Assembly (NCBI GenBank): GCA_023664665.1
Contig: JAMPEY010000002.1
Span: 23,298-87,297 of the forward strand
Length of the DNA stretch: 64,000 nt
Origin: Lachnoclostridium sp.
GTDB lineage: Bacteria > Bacillota > Clostridia > Lachnospirales > Lachnospiraceae
Direction of reading: 5' to 3'
Shown: in pieces, positions 9,199 to 17,651 of the stretch
Layout: each line of letters begins with the position of its first letter
How positions within the stretch are numbered: the stretch's first letter is position 1
Position numbers and translations under genes: made by a program
Notes under the pieces: model-generated
What the model was told of the DNA's origin: nothing
Database searches by the model: none
The model's input: only the letters and a program-made list of their open reading frames with translations

Positions 9199-9219
9199 AG
9201 GGGAAAGACCGAAGATTTT

Positions 9220-9245
9220 CATTTAGAAAAAATGATGCATATAAT
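9220..9245 (+). promoter_or_regulatory. possible sporulation-type promoter
   Basis: CATATAAT at 9238-9245 resembles the -10 element of the mother-cell sigma factors (sigma-E/sigma-K, CATAnnnT), with CATTT at 9220 about 13 bases upstream. It lies before two coat-like genes, which fits, but it could also be read as a weak vegetative promoter (TATAAT, 9240-9245). Confidence 0.3.
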
Positions 9246-9296
9246 GATGGCTGTAAGTCAATAATAACCTCGTAAAATATTTTAGGAGGTAACAAT

Positions 9297-9482
9297 ATGA
9301 GTAATATTTCTGAACTTGACTTACAGAACCTGCGCCACTTAATCGGAGGATTCGACACCACGCATTGTAAGATGCAGGAGTATGCCCAAGAGGCGAATGA
9401 CCCCCAAATCAAGCAGTTTTTTGAGAAGGGCGCCAAATCCGCAATGGACAACAAGCAACAGTTGATGCAGTTTTTAAACTAG
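9297..9482 (+). CDS. small CotF-like spore coat family protein
   Basis: A 61-residue helical protein with LDLQNLRHLIGGFDTTHCKM and a stretch QEYAQEANDPQIKQFFEK. It resembles the short partners of CotF-family coat proteins, four-helix proteins made in the mother cell, found as pairs in Clostridia. The gene starts 17 bases after TTTTAGGAGG at a good distance. It is followed 24 bases later by another protein of the same kind. The coat assignment rests on resemblance and gene pairing only. Confidence 0.6.
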   Translation: MSNISELDLQNLRHLIGGFDTTHCKMQEYAQEANDPQIKQFFEKGAKSAMDNKQQLMQFLN

Positions 9483-9506
9483 ATTCCGGAATGAGAGGTA
9501 AATGAA

Positions 9507-9761
9507 ATGCAGGAAAAAACAATGGTAGCAGATACACTGGCGAGCATTAACAGCGAGCTGACCCGTTATGCGGGCATGATTGCCCAATCAGAAAATAAGG
9601 AGTTAAAGCAGACATTAAAGCAGTTTCGCAATGCCTGTGAACAGTCACAGGAAGAGCTGTACCAGATTGCCCGGTCAAAATCCTATTATGTGCCTGCAAG
9701 CAAGGCGACAGAGGAAGAGGTAAATCATGTAAAAAGTTTGTTCACTCAGGGAACCCTGTAG
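9507..9761 (+). CDS. CotF-like spore coat family protein
   Basis: An 84-residue helical protein: MVADTLASINSELTRYAGM, then a segment ENKELKQTLKQFRNACEQSQ and a C-terminal RSKSYYVPASKA with tyrosines and prolines. The tail resembles the YYxPA-type ending of CotF-family proteins. It shares an operon with the shorter partner upstream and ends just before a strong terminator. The closeness of the spore maturation genes supports a sporulation role. Confidence 0.65.
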   Translation: MQEKTMVADTLASINSELTRYAGMIAQSENKELKQTLKQFRNACEQSQEELYQIARSKSYYVPASKATEEEVNHVKSLFTQGTL

Positions 9762-9769
9762 GAGTATGG

Positions 9770-9801
9770 AGCGCCTTTCCGAAACGGAGAGGCGCTTTTT
9801 T
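9770..9801 (+). terminator. terminator after the coat genes
   Basis: Stem AGCGCCTTTCC (9770-9780) pairs with GGAGAGGCGCT (9786-9796) around a GAAAC loop and is followed by six or more T. It closes the two-gene coat operon. Confidence 0.9.
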
Positions 9802-9917
9802 GCGGGCAGTAATCGTACTGAAAAAATCGGCATATATTGATAGAAAGCAAAATGATATCTGCGTTTTTGGTAAATTCGGGACAGCATGGATAAACCGTGC
9901 AGATATAGGAGCGGGAC

Positions 9918-10559
9918 TTGTTAAATTACATATGGGCGTTTATGATATTGTTGGGGGTTATTTATGCGGCGTATACCGGCAATATGAGTGCGGTGACCAA
10001 TGCGGCGCTTGACAGTGCGGGCGAGGCAATTTCGCTGTGCATTACCATGGCGGGAGTAGTGGCTCTGTGGATGGGACTCATGGAAATTGCAAAGGAAGCG
10101 GGACTGATTTTTAAGATGACTAATGCAATCAATCCGTTTTTAAAATTTATGTTTCCCCGGATTCCGGAGGGGCATCCGGCGAAAGAATATATTGCCACAA
10201 ACATAATTGCTAATGTGCTGGGACTTGGCTGGGCATGTACTCCGGCTGGGTTAAAAGCCATGGAGGAGCTGGCGAAACTGGAGGAGGAAAGAGGAAATCC
10301 GGAGTATGCTTCCAAGGGTGGTACTGTGCGGCGCGCCAGCAATGAAATGTGTAATTTCCTGATACTGAATATTTCTTCCCTGCAGCTAATTCCTGTCAAT
10401 ATGATTGCCTACCGCAGTCAATACGGCAGTGCAAATCCGGCGGTGATCATTGCCCCGGCAATTCTGGCAACCTTCATCAGCACCGTGGCTGCAATCGTTT
10501 TCTGTAAAGTCAAAAACTCCGCCGCAAGCAGTCACTTGGCTCGTTGCTCGCGGAAATAA
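9918..10559 (+). CDS. spmA: spore maturation protein A
   Basis: A 213-residue membrane protein with several hydrophobic helices. The start MLNYIWAFMILLGVIYAA, the gate-type segment ITMAGVVALWMGLMEIAK and the IIANVLGLGWACTPAGLKAM region are characteristic of SpmA. SpmA and SpmB are needed for spore core dehydration in Bacillus. The start codon is TTG at 9918, placed well after AGGAGCGGG. The C-terminus (about residues 195-213, KNSAASSHLARCSRK) is polar and unlike the usual end, so the last few residues may differ from relatives. Its usual partner spmB is not next to it but about 3.5 kb further on. Confidence 0.92.
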   Translation: MLNYIWAFMILLGVIYAAYTGNMSAVTNAALDSAGEAISLCITMAGVVALWMGLMEIAKEAGLIFKMTNAINPFLKFMFPRIPEGHPAKEYIATNIIANVLGLGWACTPAGLKAMEELAKLEEERGNPEYASKGGTVRRASNEMCNFLILNISSLQLIPVNMIAYRSQYGSANPAVIIAPAILATFISTVAAIVFCKVKNSAASSHLARCSRK

Positions 10560-10588
10560 AAGGCTTGGGCAACTCAGATATTTAGGAC

Positions 10589-10617
10589 TTGAGATATGGA
10601 AGCAGGCGTGATATAAT
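10589..10617 (+). promoter_or_regulatory. vegetative promoter for the fapA-like/HD-GYP unit
   Basis: TTGAGA (10589-10594), a 17-base spacer and TATAAT (10612-10617) preceded by TG form a near-consensus sigma-A promoter with an extended -10. It lies between spmA and the DUF342 gene, so the inserted unit need not depend on the spmA transcript. Confidence 0.7.
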
Positions 10618-10670
10618 TATTACATTCAGAGCAATTAATCCCTATTTACCAAGTAAGGAAGGACATGTTC

Positions 10671-12887
10671 ATGAATACGGAAACCAAAACTTCAGGAGAA
10701 TTAAAACTTCAGGATTTTACACCTGATCAAATACAGGAAATCAAAGAGGGTCTTACATCAAAGGTAAATGTGACGGTTTATGCCAGATTGGACTTCTCTT
10801 CTATTCAGATGCGCCAAATACGGATTGGAATGGAGAACGGAGTGGATGTATCCGTTTATGCCACACCGGAGTATGACTGGCTTCAGATGATGGAAATTCG
10901 CAAGGGTCTGGAGAGAGAGGTGGATGTAAGTTCCTATGCGTCTGTGGATATTCCTTATGACAAAATGCGTCAATTGCGCAAAGGTCTGGAACAAAAGATA
11001 GATCTTTTGCCTTATTTGGATATGGAAGCGGGCATTATCAGGGAAATCCTCAAGGCCAAACTTGCGGGCTTTGAGATTATGCCTTACATAGAGCAGGGTT
11101 ATGATTTTGCGCAGTTGGAGCAGATTCGCATAGCGTACCAGCATGGGCAGGATATGGAGCCTTTCCTGCAGATAGAGTATAGAGCGGCAGCGTTAGAAGA
11201 AATCCGCATCGGGATGGAGAGTGGAGTAGATGTTCCCGCCTATGCCAAAACCTGTTATACATGGCGGCAGATGAGAGAAATCCGCCTTGGCTTGGAAAAG
11301 CGGCTGAATACGACGCTGTATCAGAATCCTCTGTATACATGGCGGCAGATGAGAGAAATCCGCCTTGGTCTGGAAAACCGCATTCCCGTGGAGAGTTATC
11401 TCCCGTTGCGTTATTCCGTTACGGACATGAGGGAAAAACGCCTTGCGCTGCAGAAGGAATTGAATGATACAGAGCGCAATCTACAGGTGGCAAACACCAA
11501 TATTAAGGCGATGCTGGAAGAGGTTGCCAAGGAAGAAGACGCATTCCGTATTGTGATTACGCCCGATGAGATGGAAGTTTATCTTATGATTCGGGATAAG
11601 AACAGAGACTTTACGGAGGAGGATGTTTTGAGCGCCCTGTGGAGCAATAAGGTAAGAAAGGGCATTCTCCGCAGAGAGATTACCAAAGCGGTGAAAGGAA
11701 TCTATAAAGAACGCAGCGTTCTGGTGGCCTGCGGTCAGGCGCCCCGTTCCGGTAAGGATGGATATTATGAGTTTTTCTTTAAAACCGATGTAAGCAGAAA
11801 GCCTAAGGTTTTGGAAGACGGCTCTGTGGATTATCAGGATATCGAATGGTTTGAAACCGTCAAACAGGGTGATAAATTGGCATATTACCATCCTGCAGAG
11901 GAGGGAAGCAACGGCTACAATGTGAAGGGCGATGTTCTTCCCGCCATGAAAGGAAACGAACAGGGAGTTTTAATAGGTTCCGGTTTTCAACTACAGCCGG
12001 ATAAGCGCACCTATATTGCTTCCGTGGACGGATATGTAGAGCAGAAGGAGAATAAATTACAGGTTTCCAATATTCTGGTGGTGGACGAAGTCAGTATGGC
12101 TACCGGAAATGTTGTGTTCAACGGCAGTGTCTATGTAAAAGGAAATGTCAGCAGCCGTGCCAAAATTCAGGCGGTGGGCGATGTGATGATTGACGGATTT
12201 GTGGAATCTGCCATTATTGAGAGCGGCGGCAATGTCGTTCTGAGACAGGGCATGAATGCCTCCGGCTATGGAAGCATTAAGGCCGGAAAAGATGTAAAAG
12301 GCAAGTTTTTGGAAGGCGTCAGCGTAGATGCAAAGGGCAATATAGAAGTTAACTATTGCTTAAACTGTAATCTGAATGCGGGAGAAACGATTGAGATTTC
12401 CGGTTATAACGGTTCGCTGGTAGGCGGAACGGCATGTTCCACGAAAGGCATTACCGTTCAAAATGCCGGTAACCGTGCGGGAGTGAAGACTCTGTTAAAG
12501 GCGGGAATCAACGAAGAACTTCTGCGGCAGTACAAGAATATCAAAGACAGACTCCGGAAAAACGGCGAAGAGCTTAATGTTTTAGAGAACGCCAAGGCGG
12601 AGCTTGAAAAGAAATATCCGCCGGAGCTGTGCAGCACATTGGAAATTTATGGCAAGCTGGAGAAGGCTATTTTTACCGAGAACAAACAGCGAGAAGACCT
12701 TTTCGGGGAAAAAGCGGCGATGGAAGAGGAACTGAAACTGATTGATACTGCTAAAATCGTAATCAGGGGAAGGTTGTACGAGGGAGTTGAAGTAGAGCTT
12801 AACGGCAAACGCTGGAGCTCGGGATATATGATGAATGTTACTATTCGCAAGTCACCTAACGAGATGGTTGCGGTTTATAGAAACTGA
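10671..12887 (+). CDS. FapA/DUF342 family protein with N-terminal 26-residue repeats
   Basis: A 738-residue cytoplasmic-looking protein. Residues about 16-275 hold ten copies of a 26-residue repeat with core QMRQIRIGMENGVDVSVYA (conserved Arg/Lys-Gly-Leu and Tyr). The middle and C-terminal part is DUF342/FapA: residues about 280-400 form a mixed domain, then a right-handed beta-helix-like run with regular Gly-Asn-Val turns such as GNVVFNGSVYVKGNVSSRAK. A coiled coil (KDRLRKNGEELNVLENAKAELEKK) and a short beta end follow. FapA proteins are linked to polar localisation and flagella in other bacteria; no flagellar gene is in the window. ATG 10671 is favoured over 10665 because of its spacing to AAGGAAGG. 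It is followed by an HD-GYP protein that probably works with it. Confidence 0.88.
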   Translation: MNTETKTSGELKLQDFTPDQIQEIKEGLTSKVNVTVYARLDFSSIQMRQIRIGMENGVDVSVYATPEYDWLQMMEIRKGLEREVDVSSYASVDIPYDKMRQLRKGLEQKIDLLPYLDMEAGIIREILKAKLAGFEIMPYIEQGYDFAQLEQIRIAYQHGQDMEPFLQIEYRAAALEEIRIGMESGVDVPAYAKTCYTWRQMREIRLGLEKRLNTTLYQNPLYTWRQMREIRLGLENRIPVESYLPLRYSVTDMREKRLALQKELNDTERNLQVANTNIKAMLEEVAKEEDAFRIVITPDEMEVYLMIRDKNRDFTEEDVLSALWSNKVRKGILRREITKAVKGIYKERSVLVACGQAPRSGKDGYYEFFFKTDVSRKPKVLEDGSVDYQDIEWFETVKQGDKLAYYHPAEEGSNGYNVKGDVLPAMKGNEQGVLIGSGFQLQPDKRTYIASVDGYVEQKENKLQVSNILVVDEVSMATGNVVFNGSVYVKGNVSSRAKIQAVGDVMIDGFVESAIIESGGNVVLRQGMNASGYGSIKAGKDVKGKFLEGVSVDAKGNIEVNYCLNCNLNAGETIEISGYNGSLVGGTACSTKGITVQNAGNRAGVKTLLKAGINEELLRQYKNIKDRLRKNGEELNVLENAKAELEKKYPPELCSTLEIYGKLEKAIFTENKQREDLFGEKAAMEEELKLIDTAKIVIRGRLYEGVEVELNGKRWSSGYMMNVTIRKSPNEMVAVYRN
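11256..11368 (+). repeat. direct DNA repeat within the FapA-like gene
   Basis: The 35 bases at 11256-11290 recur exactly at 11334-11368, a period of 78 bases that equals one 26-residue protein repeat. The other repeat units in the gene differ much more at the DNA level, so this last pair looks recently duplicated or homogenised. Confidence 0.95.
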
Positions 12888-12923
12888 TAGGATGAGAGCA
12901 GTATCCGGAAAGGACATTCAATT

Positions 12924-14021
12924 ATGCGGGATAAAGTATTGATTGTAGACGGAGTGGAAGCAGAGCGCCTGTCTTTTATGCAGATGCTGATGGAAGATTA
13001 TCAGACTTTGGAGGCAAATAACGGAGAGCTGGCAGTGCAGATGATAGAGGAACATCTGGATGAGCTGGCTGTCATCCTCTTAAAGCTCATGATACCCAAA
13101 ATGGACGGATTTAAGGTTTTGGAAATCATGAATGAAAAGAAATGGATTGAAAAAGTGCCTGTGCTGATCATTGACGGAGCGGGTTCCGCGGCAATGCAGA
13201 ATAAATGCTTTGAATTGGGTGCAGTGGATTTTCTCAATAAACCTTTCGAGGAAGGGTTAGTCAGGCACAGGGTAAGTAATTCCGCCAATGCGTTTATTCA
13301 ACAGGCGCAGCTTGAGGAAAGCATGCGGCAGAAGAATAAGACCATGGAACGGCAGTATAAGCTGTTAAAACAGCAGGCGGAGGAACTGAAACAAAGCAAG
13401 CAGGCGGTCATCGAGATTCTGGGTTCTGTGGTGGAATATCGCAATCTGAATAATGTCAGTCATACAAAACGGGTCAAAGAAATTACCCGTATTCTGGCGG
13501 AAGAAACCAGAACATCCTATCCGGAGTATGAACTGACACCTCAAAGGGTTGAAGAGATTACGCTGGCGAGTATCTTACATGATATTGGAAAGATAACGAT
13601 TCCTGATACGATTTTGCGTAAGCCTACTAAAAAGACAGACGAAGAGCTGGAATTGGAAAAGTCCCATACCACCAAAGGCTGTGAGATTATAAAAAGTATT
13701 CAGGGAGCCTGGGATCAGGCGTATGCAGAAACCTGTATGGAAATCTGCAGATATCACCATGAGCGTTATGACGGAAACGGATATCCGGACGGGTTGGTGG
13801 GGGATGCCATTCCTTTATCTGCGCAATTGGTATCCTTGGCAGATCTTTATGATACTTTGGTGAGTGAGAATATTAATAAGAAAGCTTATTCCAAGGAACA
13901 GGCATATCAGATGATTACAACGGGGGAATGCGGCGTTTTTAACCCCAAGCTGATTAGCGTTTTCAGAAATGCCAAAGACAAGATAGAGGCATTGGTAGAA
14001 AGGGAAACTCCGGCGGAATAG
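12924..14021 (+). CDS. HD-GYP protein with a degenerate receiver domain
   Basis: A 365-residue protein: receiver-like domain (residues about 1-125), coiled-coil linker (about 130-165) and HD-GYP domain (about 170-350). The HD-GYP part keeps HDIGK and HHERYDGNGYPDGL, the motifs of cyclic-di-GMP phosphodiesterases. The receiver has Lys54 (ILLKLMIPKMDG) where the phosphorylated Asp belongs, Gly10 in place of the second acidic residue, and Asp in place of the usual switch Thr. The conserved Lys in LNKPF remains. It is therefore unlikely to be controlled by phosphotransfer. It lies 36 bases after the FapA-like gene and before spmB. Confidence 0.9.
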   Translation: MRDKVLIVDGVEAERLSFMQMLMEDYQTLEANNGELAVQMIEEHLDELAVILLKLMIPKMDGFKVLEIMNEKKWIEKVPVLIIDGAGSAAMQNKCFELGAVDFLNKPFEEGLVRHRVSNSANAFIQQAQLEESMRQKNKTMERQYKLLKQQAEELKQSKQAVIEILGSVVEYRNLNNVSHTKRVKEITRILAEETRTSYPEYELTPQRVEEITLASILHDIGKITIPDTILRKPTKKTDEELELEKSHTTKGCEIIKSIQGAWDQAYAETCMEICRYHHERYDGNGYPDGLVGDAIPLSAQLVSLADLYDTLVSENINKKAYSKEQAYQMITTGECGVFNPKLISVFRNAKDKIEALVERETPAE

Positions 14022-14103
14022 TGTGAAGAGCAGTATTTTTTATTACTATTTGCGGGAAAAACTGCATAAATTGTAAGGACAGATAGCAGCGGAGTATCCA
14101 TTT

Positions 14104-14631
14104 ATGCAAGTATTGACACATGTGTCAGATATTATTATTCCCGCAGTGATTTTCTTTGTGGTGGGCTATGGTCTGGTTTCCCGGATTAAGGTTTATGAAG
14201 TGTTTTTAAAGGGAGCAAAGGATGGTCTGAGGATTGTGGTGGATATCATTCCTACTCTGGTGGGTCTGATGATGGCGGTAGGCGTTTTGAGGGCATCCGG
14301 CTTCTTTGAATTATTGGGTACGGTGTTGTCTCCCTTAGCGGAAGCGGTCAAGCTGCCTGCCCAATTAATTCCTTTATTAATCGTAAAAATGTTTTCGTCT
14401 TCGGCGGCGACAGGATTGGTGCTCGATATTTTCAAGAACAATGGTCCGGATTCCTATGCGGGCATGATTACTTCCATCCTGATGAGCTGCACGGAGACGA
14501 TTTTTTATACCATGAGCGTATATTTTCTGGCGGCAAAAGTCACCAAGACAAGGTATACCCTGGCAGGGGCACTGCTCGCTACTTTGGCGGGGACTATTGC
14601 GAGTGTGGCGCTGGCGGCGGGGATGATGTGA
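14104..14631 (+). CDS. spmB: spore maturation protein B
   Basis: A 175-residue membrane protein with helices throughout. Typical SpmB segments are DIIIPAVIFFVVGYG, the central VGLMMAVGVLRASGFFELL and SILMSCTETIFYTMSVYF. It partners SpmA in spore core dehydration in Bacillus. The gene starts 82 bases after the HD-GYP gene, behind a weak GCGGAG site. Its stop lies five bases from the convergent AEC transporter gene, so the two transcripts meet here. Confidence 0.93.
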   Translation: MQVLTHVSDIIIPAVIFFVVGYGLVSRIKVYEVFLKGAKDGLRIVVDIIPTLVGLMMAVGVLRASGFFELLGTVLSPLAEAVKLPAQLIPLLIVKMFSSSAATGLVLDIFKNNGPDSYAGMITSILMSCTETIFYTMSVYFLAAKVTKTRYTLAGALLATLAGTIASVALAAGMM

Positions 14632-14635
14632 TATT

Positions 14636-15583
14636 TTATATCAGCCCCATACTGCGCAAAAGGAACAAATAAGCCGTTAAAGTAACGGAGCTTAAGAAAG
14701 TAGTAGCCACCACTACGCTGGAAGTTAAAGTGCCCTCATGCCCCATGTTTTTTGCCATGATATAACAGCTCACGGTAGTGGGAGAACCAAGCATAATCAA
14801 AATCGCAACCAGTTTTTCCGTGACAAATCCCATATGAACTGCCAGAGGAAGAAATACGGCAGGCAGCACAATAAGTTTTAAGACTGTGGCGGCAATCGTC
14901 GGTTTTATCTGCTTTAATGCCTTTCTGCCTTCAAAGCCTGCACCCAGGCCAAGGAGCGCCAAGGGGGTGGCAAGGCTTGAGATACTACCCACCGTCTTTT
15001 GGATAATCACGGGAAAAGTGATGTGGCAGGCGGAAACCGCCATGCCGAGGGCAATGCCCAGAATAATCGGATTCTTCAAAATATTTAGGATGGACTTTTT
15101 TAAAGCATCCTTGTTCAAACCTGTTGCATTCGGCCCGGTAAAGGACAGGACAAGCACGGCGGCTACATTGTACAAAGGCACGGTGCCGATAATCATTAAG
15201 GGCGCCATGCCGGAAGTTCCATAAATATTTTGGATAAACGCAATGCCCAGCACGGCGGCGCTGCTTCGGTAAGAGGCTTGAATAAACTCGCCCAGATGTG
15301 CTTTGTCACGATAGACGAGCCCCGCTGTTACCCAGATAAGGACAATGGTGGTCAGCGTTACCAGAAAGCAGTACAGCACATATCGGGTGTCCCATACACT
15401 GTAGAAATCGGATTCTGCAATGTCCCGAAACAGTAAAACAGGAAGAGTGACCTTATAATTAAAAGCATTAAGCGTTTTGACAAAGGACTCATCCATCATA
15501 TGTATTTCTTTTAAGATATAACCGATAACCATTACCAGAAAAACCGGAATGGTGGCGTTTAAACTGAAAAGCAGTTGTTCCAT
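14636..15583 (-). CDS. AEC (auxin efflux carrier) family transporter
   Basis: A 315-residue integral membrane protein with about ten hydrophobic segments. The N-terminus (ATIPVFLVMVIGYILKE), the central polar break and the C-terminal half with LALLGLGAGFEGRKAL and LGSPTTVSCYIMAKNMG match the AEC family, whose bacterial members carry small carboxylates such as malate or malonate. The substrate cannot be deduced. It is convergent to spmB and lies 105 bases after the DUF885 gene on the same strand. Confidence 0.88.
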   Translation of the reverse strand: MEQLLFSLNATIPVFLVMVIGYILKEIHMMDESFVKTLNAFNYKVTLPVLLFRDIAESDFYSVWDTRYVLYCFLVTLTTIVLIWVTAGLVYRDKAHLGEFIQASYRSSAAVLGIAFIQNIYGTSGMAPLMIIGTVPLYNVAAVLVLSFTGPNATGLNKDALKKSILNILKNPIILGIALGMAVSACHITFPVIIQKTVGSISSLATPLALLGLGAGFEGRKALKQIKPTIAATVLKLIVLPAVFLPLAVHMGFVTEKLVAILIMLGSPTTVSCYIMAKNMGHEGTLTSSVVVATTFLSSVTLTAYLFLLRSMGLI

Positions 15584-15688
15584 TGTGATATCCGTGCCTT
15601 TCTGTAACCTACGAACCTGTGTGTGTTTTTATGTATTACGCAGATACAAATCGAAGTGTAAAAATACCATGTTTTTAGGCATTTCCTG

Positions 15689-17584
15689 TCAGGCGGTAGT
15701 CAGCAGTCTGTTTAACCCATAAAAAGTATAGGACCGGGAGAGGGTTTTGTCAACCAAATTTGCGGTTTCCGAAAGGCGTTCCTGCAAGGAAGTAAAATCC
15801 GAGGGACCGCATTCCAGGTAAAAGGTATGAAAACGATAATCGCTGTAATCTTCTCCCCAAAGACTCTTGGCGGACTCTTTTAATTCTAAAAGTTCCAGAT
15901 ATCCCAGATAATATTTTAAATAATTGCAGGGCTCCTCTGTAATATAAGAATAGATTGCTTTTACGGAGGCGGAATCGGAAATGCCGAATTTGCCCAGAAT
16001 TTCAGATACCTGATTATAAGAAGCATTTTCATAATGAATCATAATATCCAACAAGGAATACAGGCATAACTGTAAACTGCGGCTGTGGGATTCCAGACTT
16101 GCCAGAACGGCTTCTTTTGTCAGCCCTTGTTCCCTGTAGATATCAGCGGCATAATCATAGGCGATAAATTCTACATACAGCGCCCAGCCCTCCAGATAAC
16201 CTCCATAAGAAAGGAGCTGTCTGACAATATTGTCATTTCCGGACATAAGACTTTTGTTGTGATATACCGTTTGATACAGATGTCCCGGATAACCTTCGTG
16301 GGCAAGCGTAGTATATAGCTCAAGCTCATCGGGAGAATTGCGCCGGTTAATGTAGATGGTATTTTTATTCGTATCGTCAACGGGTGTAGTCAGATAAAAA
16401 GCGGGAGCACAATACTCTTCCAGATTTGGAGAAACAGTCTTTAAAGTTACCTCTACTTTGTCCGTCCCCGGAAAATCCTTTGCCATCCTGTTTTGCAGAT
16501 CTGCCAACATTACATCTGCGCTTTGATAAGGGAAAACGGAAACTATGGACGGAGACTGTTCTTTTTCCATAACGGACTGTTCTGAAACCAGCTTGCGGAC
16601 AGCCTCGTATTCTCTGGAAAATTGCCGTAATAACAGTTCTTTTATCTGCGCGATATCCCGATAGGAGCCGGTCTCGGAAGCAAGCAGCAGACAGTAATAA
16701 TCTGCACCATGGGGTTTTGCGGCAAGTCCCCTTAAGGGAATATTTTCGTCCATGAGCACATAGAGTCCATCCGCCAGATTTTCATAAGTGGGCAGTAAAA
16801 CGGTTCGAAGAAGCCGGTTGTTCTGTGCCCGATAAGCTTCGGCGTCCGACTCGGTAATCCCGCCGCTGTCCATAAGGAGCTGCAGGCGTTCCATGAAGGT
16901 AGTCTGCAGAAAATGCGTTTCCTGTTCCAATTCCTCGGATGTGACAATGGTGTCACATTGATTGATTACTTTTTTCAAAGAGGAGGGAGCCATCAATAAT
17001 CCTGCGGCGGCTTTTTCCTGTTCATAAACCAAAAGCGAGGCGAAATATTCATCGCTTTGGTCTAGAAGCGCCAGATAATCTTCCACATCCCGTTTGTCCC
17101 GGAAGGTATACTCCGCAAGCAAAATGGGAAGATGGGACTGCATGCCGGAGGAAGGAGAAAGGGGTTCGTCGTAATAAGAATAATAATTCATCTGTAAAGA
17201 ATGTTCCAAGGAACGCTTTAACAACTGATAGGCATATTTGTCTTTGGACGGTAGTTTAGCGGTGTCAATGCGTTCTAAAGAAGCCAATATGTTTTCTGTG
17301 GCGGCTTGGGCGGATAAGGTACTTTCCGAACTATAGCAGGGAAGATGCGGCTCATAAGAATAAATTCCGAAATTTTCGGGACAGGCGAGGGTATAGTGCA
17401 TATTTAAGGTGTTTCCCTTCATCTCGTCCAAAAAGAGCTGTGTGCTGATATGAGAAAATCTTTTTTCATCGCTTCTGTACTCAAATAAAAAGAGGGTAGA
17501 ACAGGAAAAAAGCAGAAATAAGATGCAGGCTGCCGCAAGCTGCCTGGCATTTAATACATTCCTACGCTTCAAGGCAATAACCAC
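15689..17584 (-). CDS. DUF885 family protein, probable metallopeptidase
   Basis: A 631-residue protein with one N-terminal hydrophobic segment (LAAACILFLLFSCSTLFLF), so probably membrane-anchored or secreted. DUF885 proteins are zinc-peptidase-like; the metal site is visible as LAHEGYPGHLYQ (His429, Glu430, His435). Later parts include EGWALYVEF, another family landmark. The upstream-most start is GTG at 17584, without a clear ribosome binding site. A TTG at 17572 follows GGTGG and may be the true start. It lies 67 bases downstream of the beta-helix lipoprotein gene and may be read through from it. Confidence 0.85.
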   Translation of the reverse strand: MVIALKRRNVLNARQLAAACILFLLFSCSTLFLFEYRSDEKRFSHISTQLFLDEMKGNTLNMHYTLACPENFGIYSYEPHLPCYSSESTLSAQAATENILASLERIDTAKLPSKDKYAYQLLKRSLEHSLQMNYYSYYDEPLSPSSGMQSHLPILLAEYTFRDKRDVEDYLALLDQSDEYFASLLVYEQEKAAAGLLMAPSSLKKVINQCDTIVTSEELEQETHFLQTTFMERLQLLMDSGGITESDAEAYRAQNNRLLRTVLLPTYENLADGLYVLMDENIPLRGLAAKPHGADYYCLLLASETGSYRDIAQIKELLLRQFSREYEAVRKLVSEQSVMEKEQSPSIVSVFPYQSADVMLADLQNRMAKDFPGTDKVEVTLKTVSPNLEEYCAPAFYLTTPVDDTNKNTIYINRRNSPDELELYTTLAHEGYPGHLYQTVYHNKSLMSGNDNIVRQLLSYGGYLEGWALYVEFIAYDYAADIYREQGLTKEAVLASLESHSRSLQLCLYSLLDIMIHYENASYNQVSEILGKFGISDSASVKAIYSYITEEPCNYLKYYLGYLELLELKESAKSLWGEDYSDYRFHTFYLECGPSDFTSLQERLSETANLVDKTLSRSYTFYGLNRLLTTA

Positions 17585-17651
17585 CGTTCTGCTGCATTAG
17601 TACAGAATATGCTGCAAAACGGGGAAAAATTCTGGTTATTGCCTATTGCGT

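Noticed and set aside
9800-10012. 70-codon frame before and into spmA
   Set aside because: It overlaps spmA in another frame and lacks a ribosome binding site; TTG 9918 with AGGAGCGGG fits spmA well.
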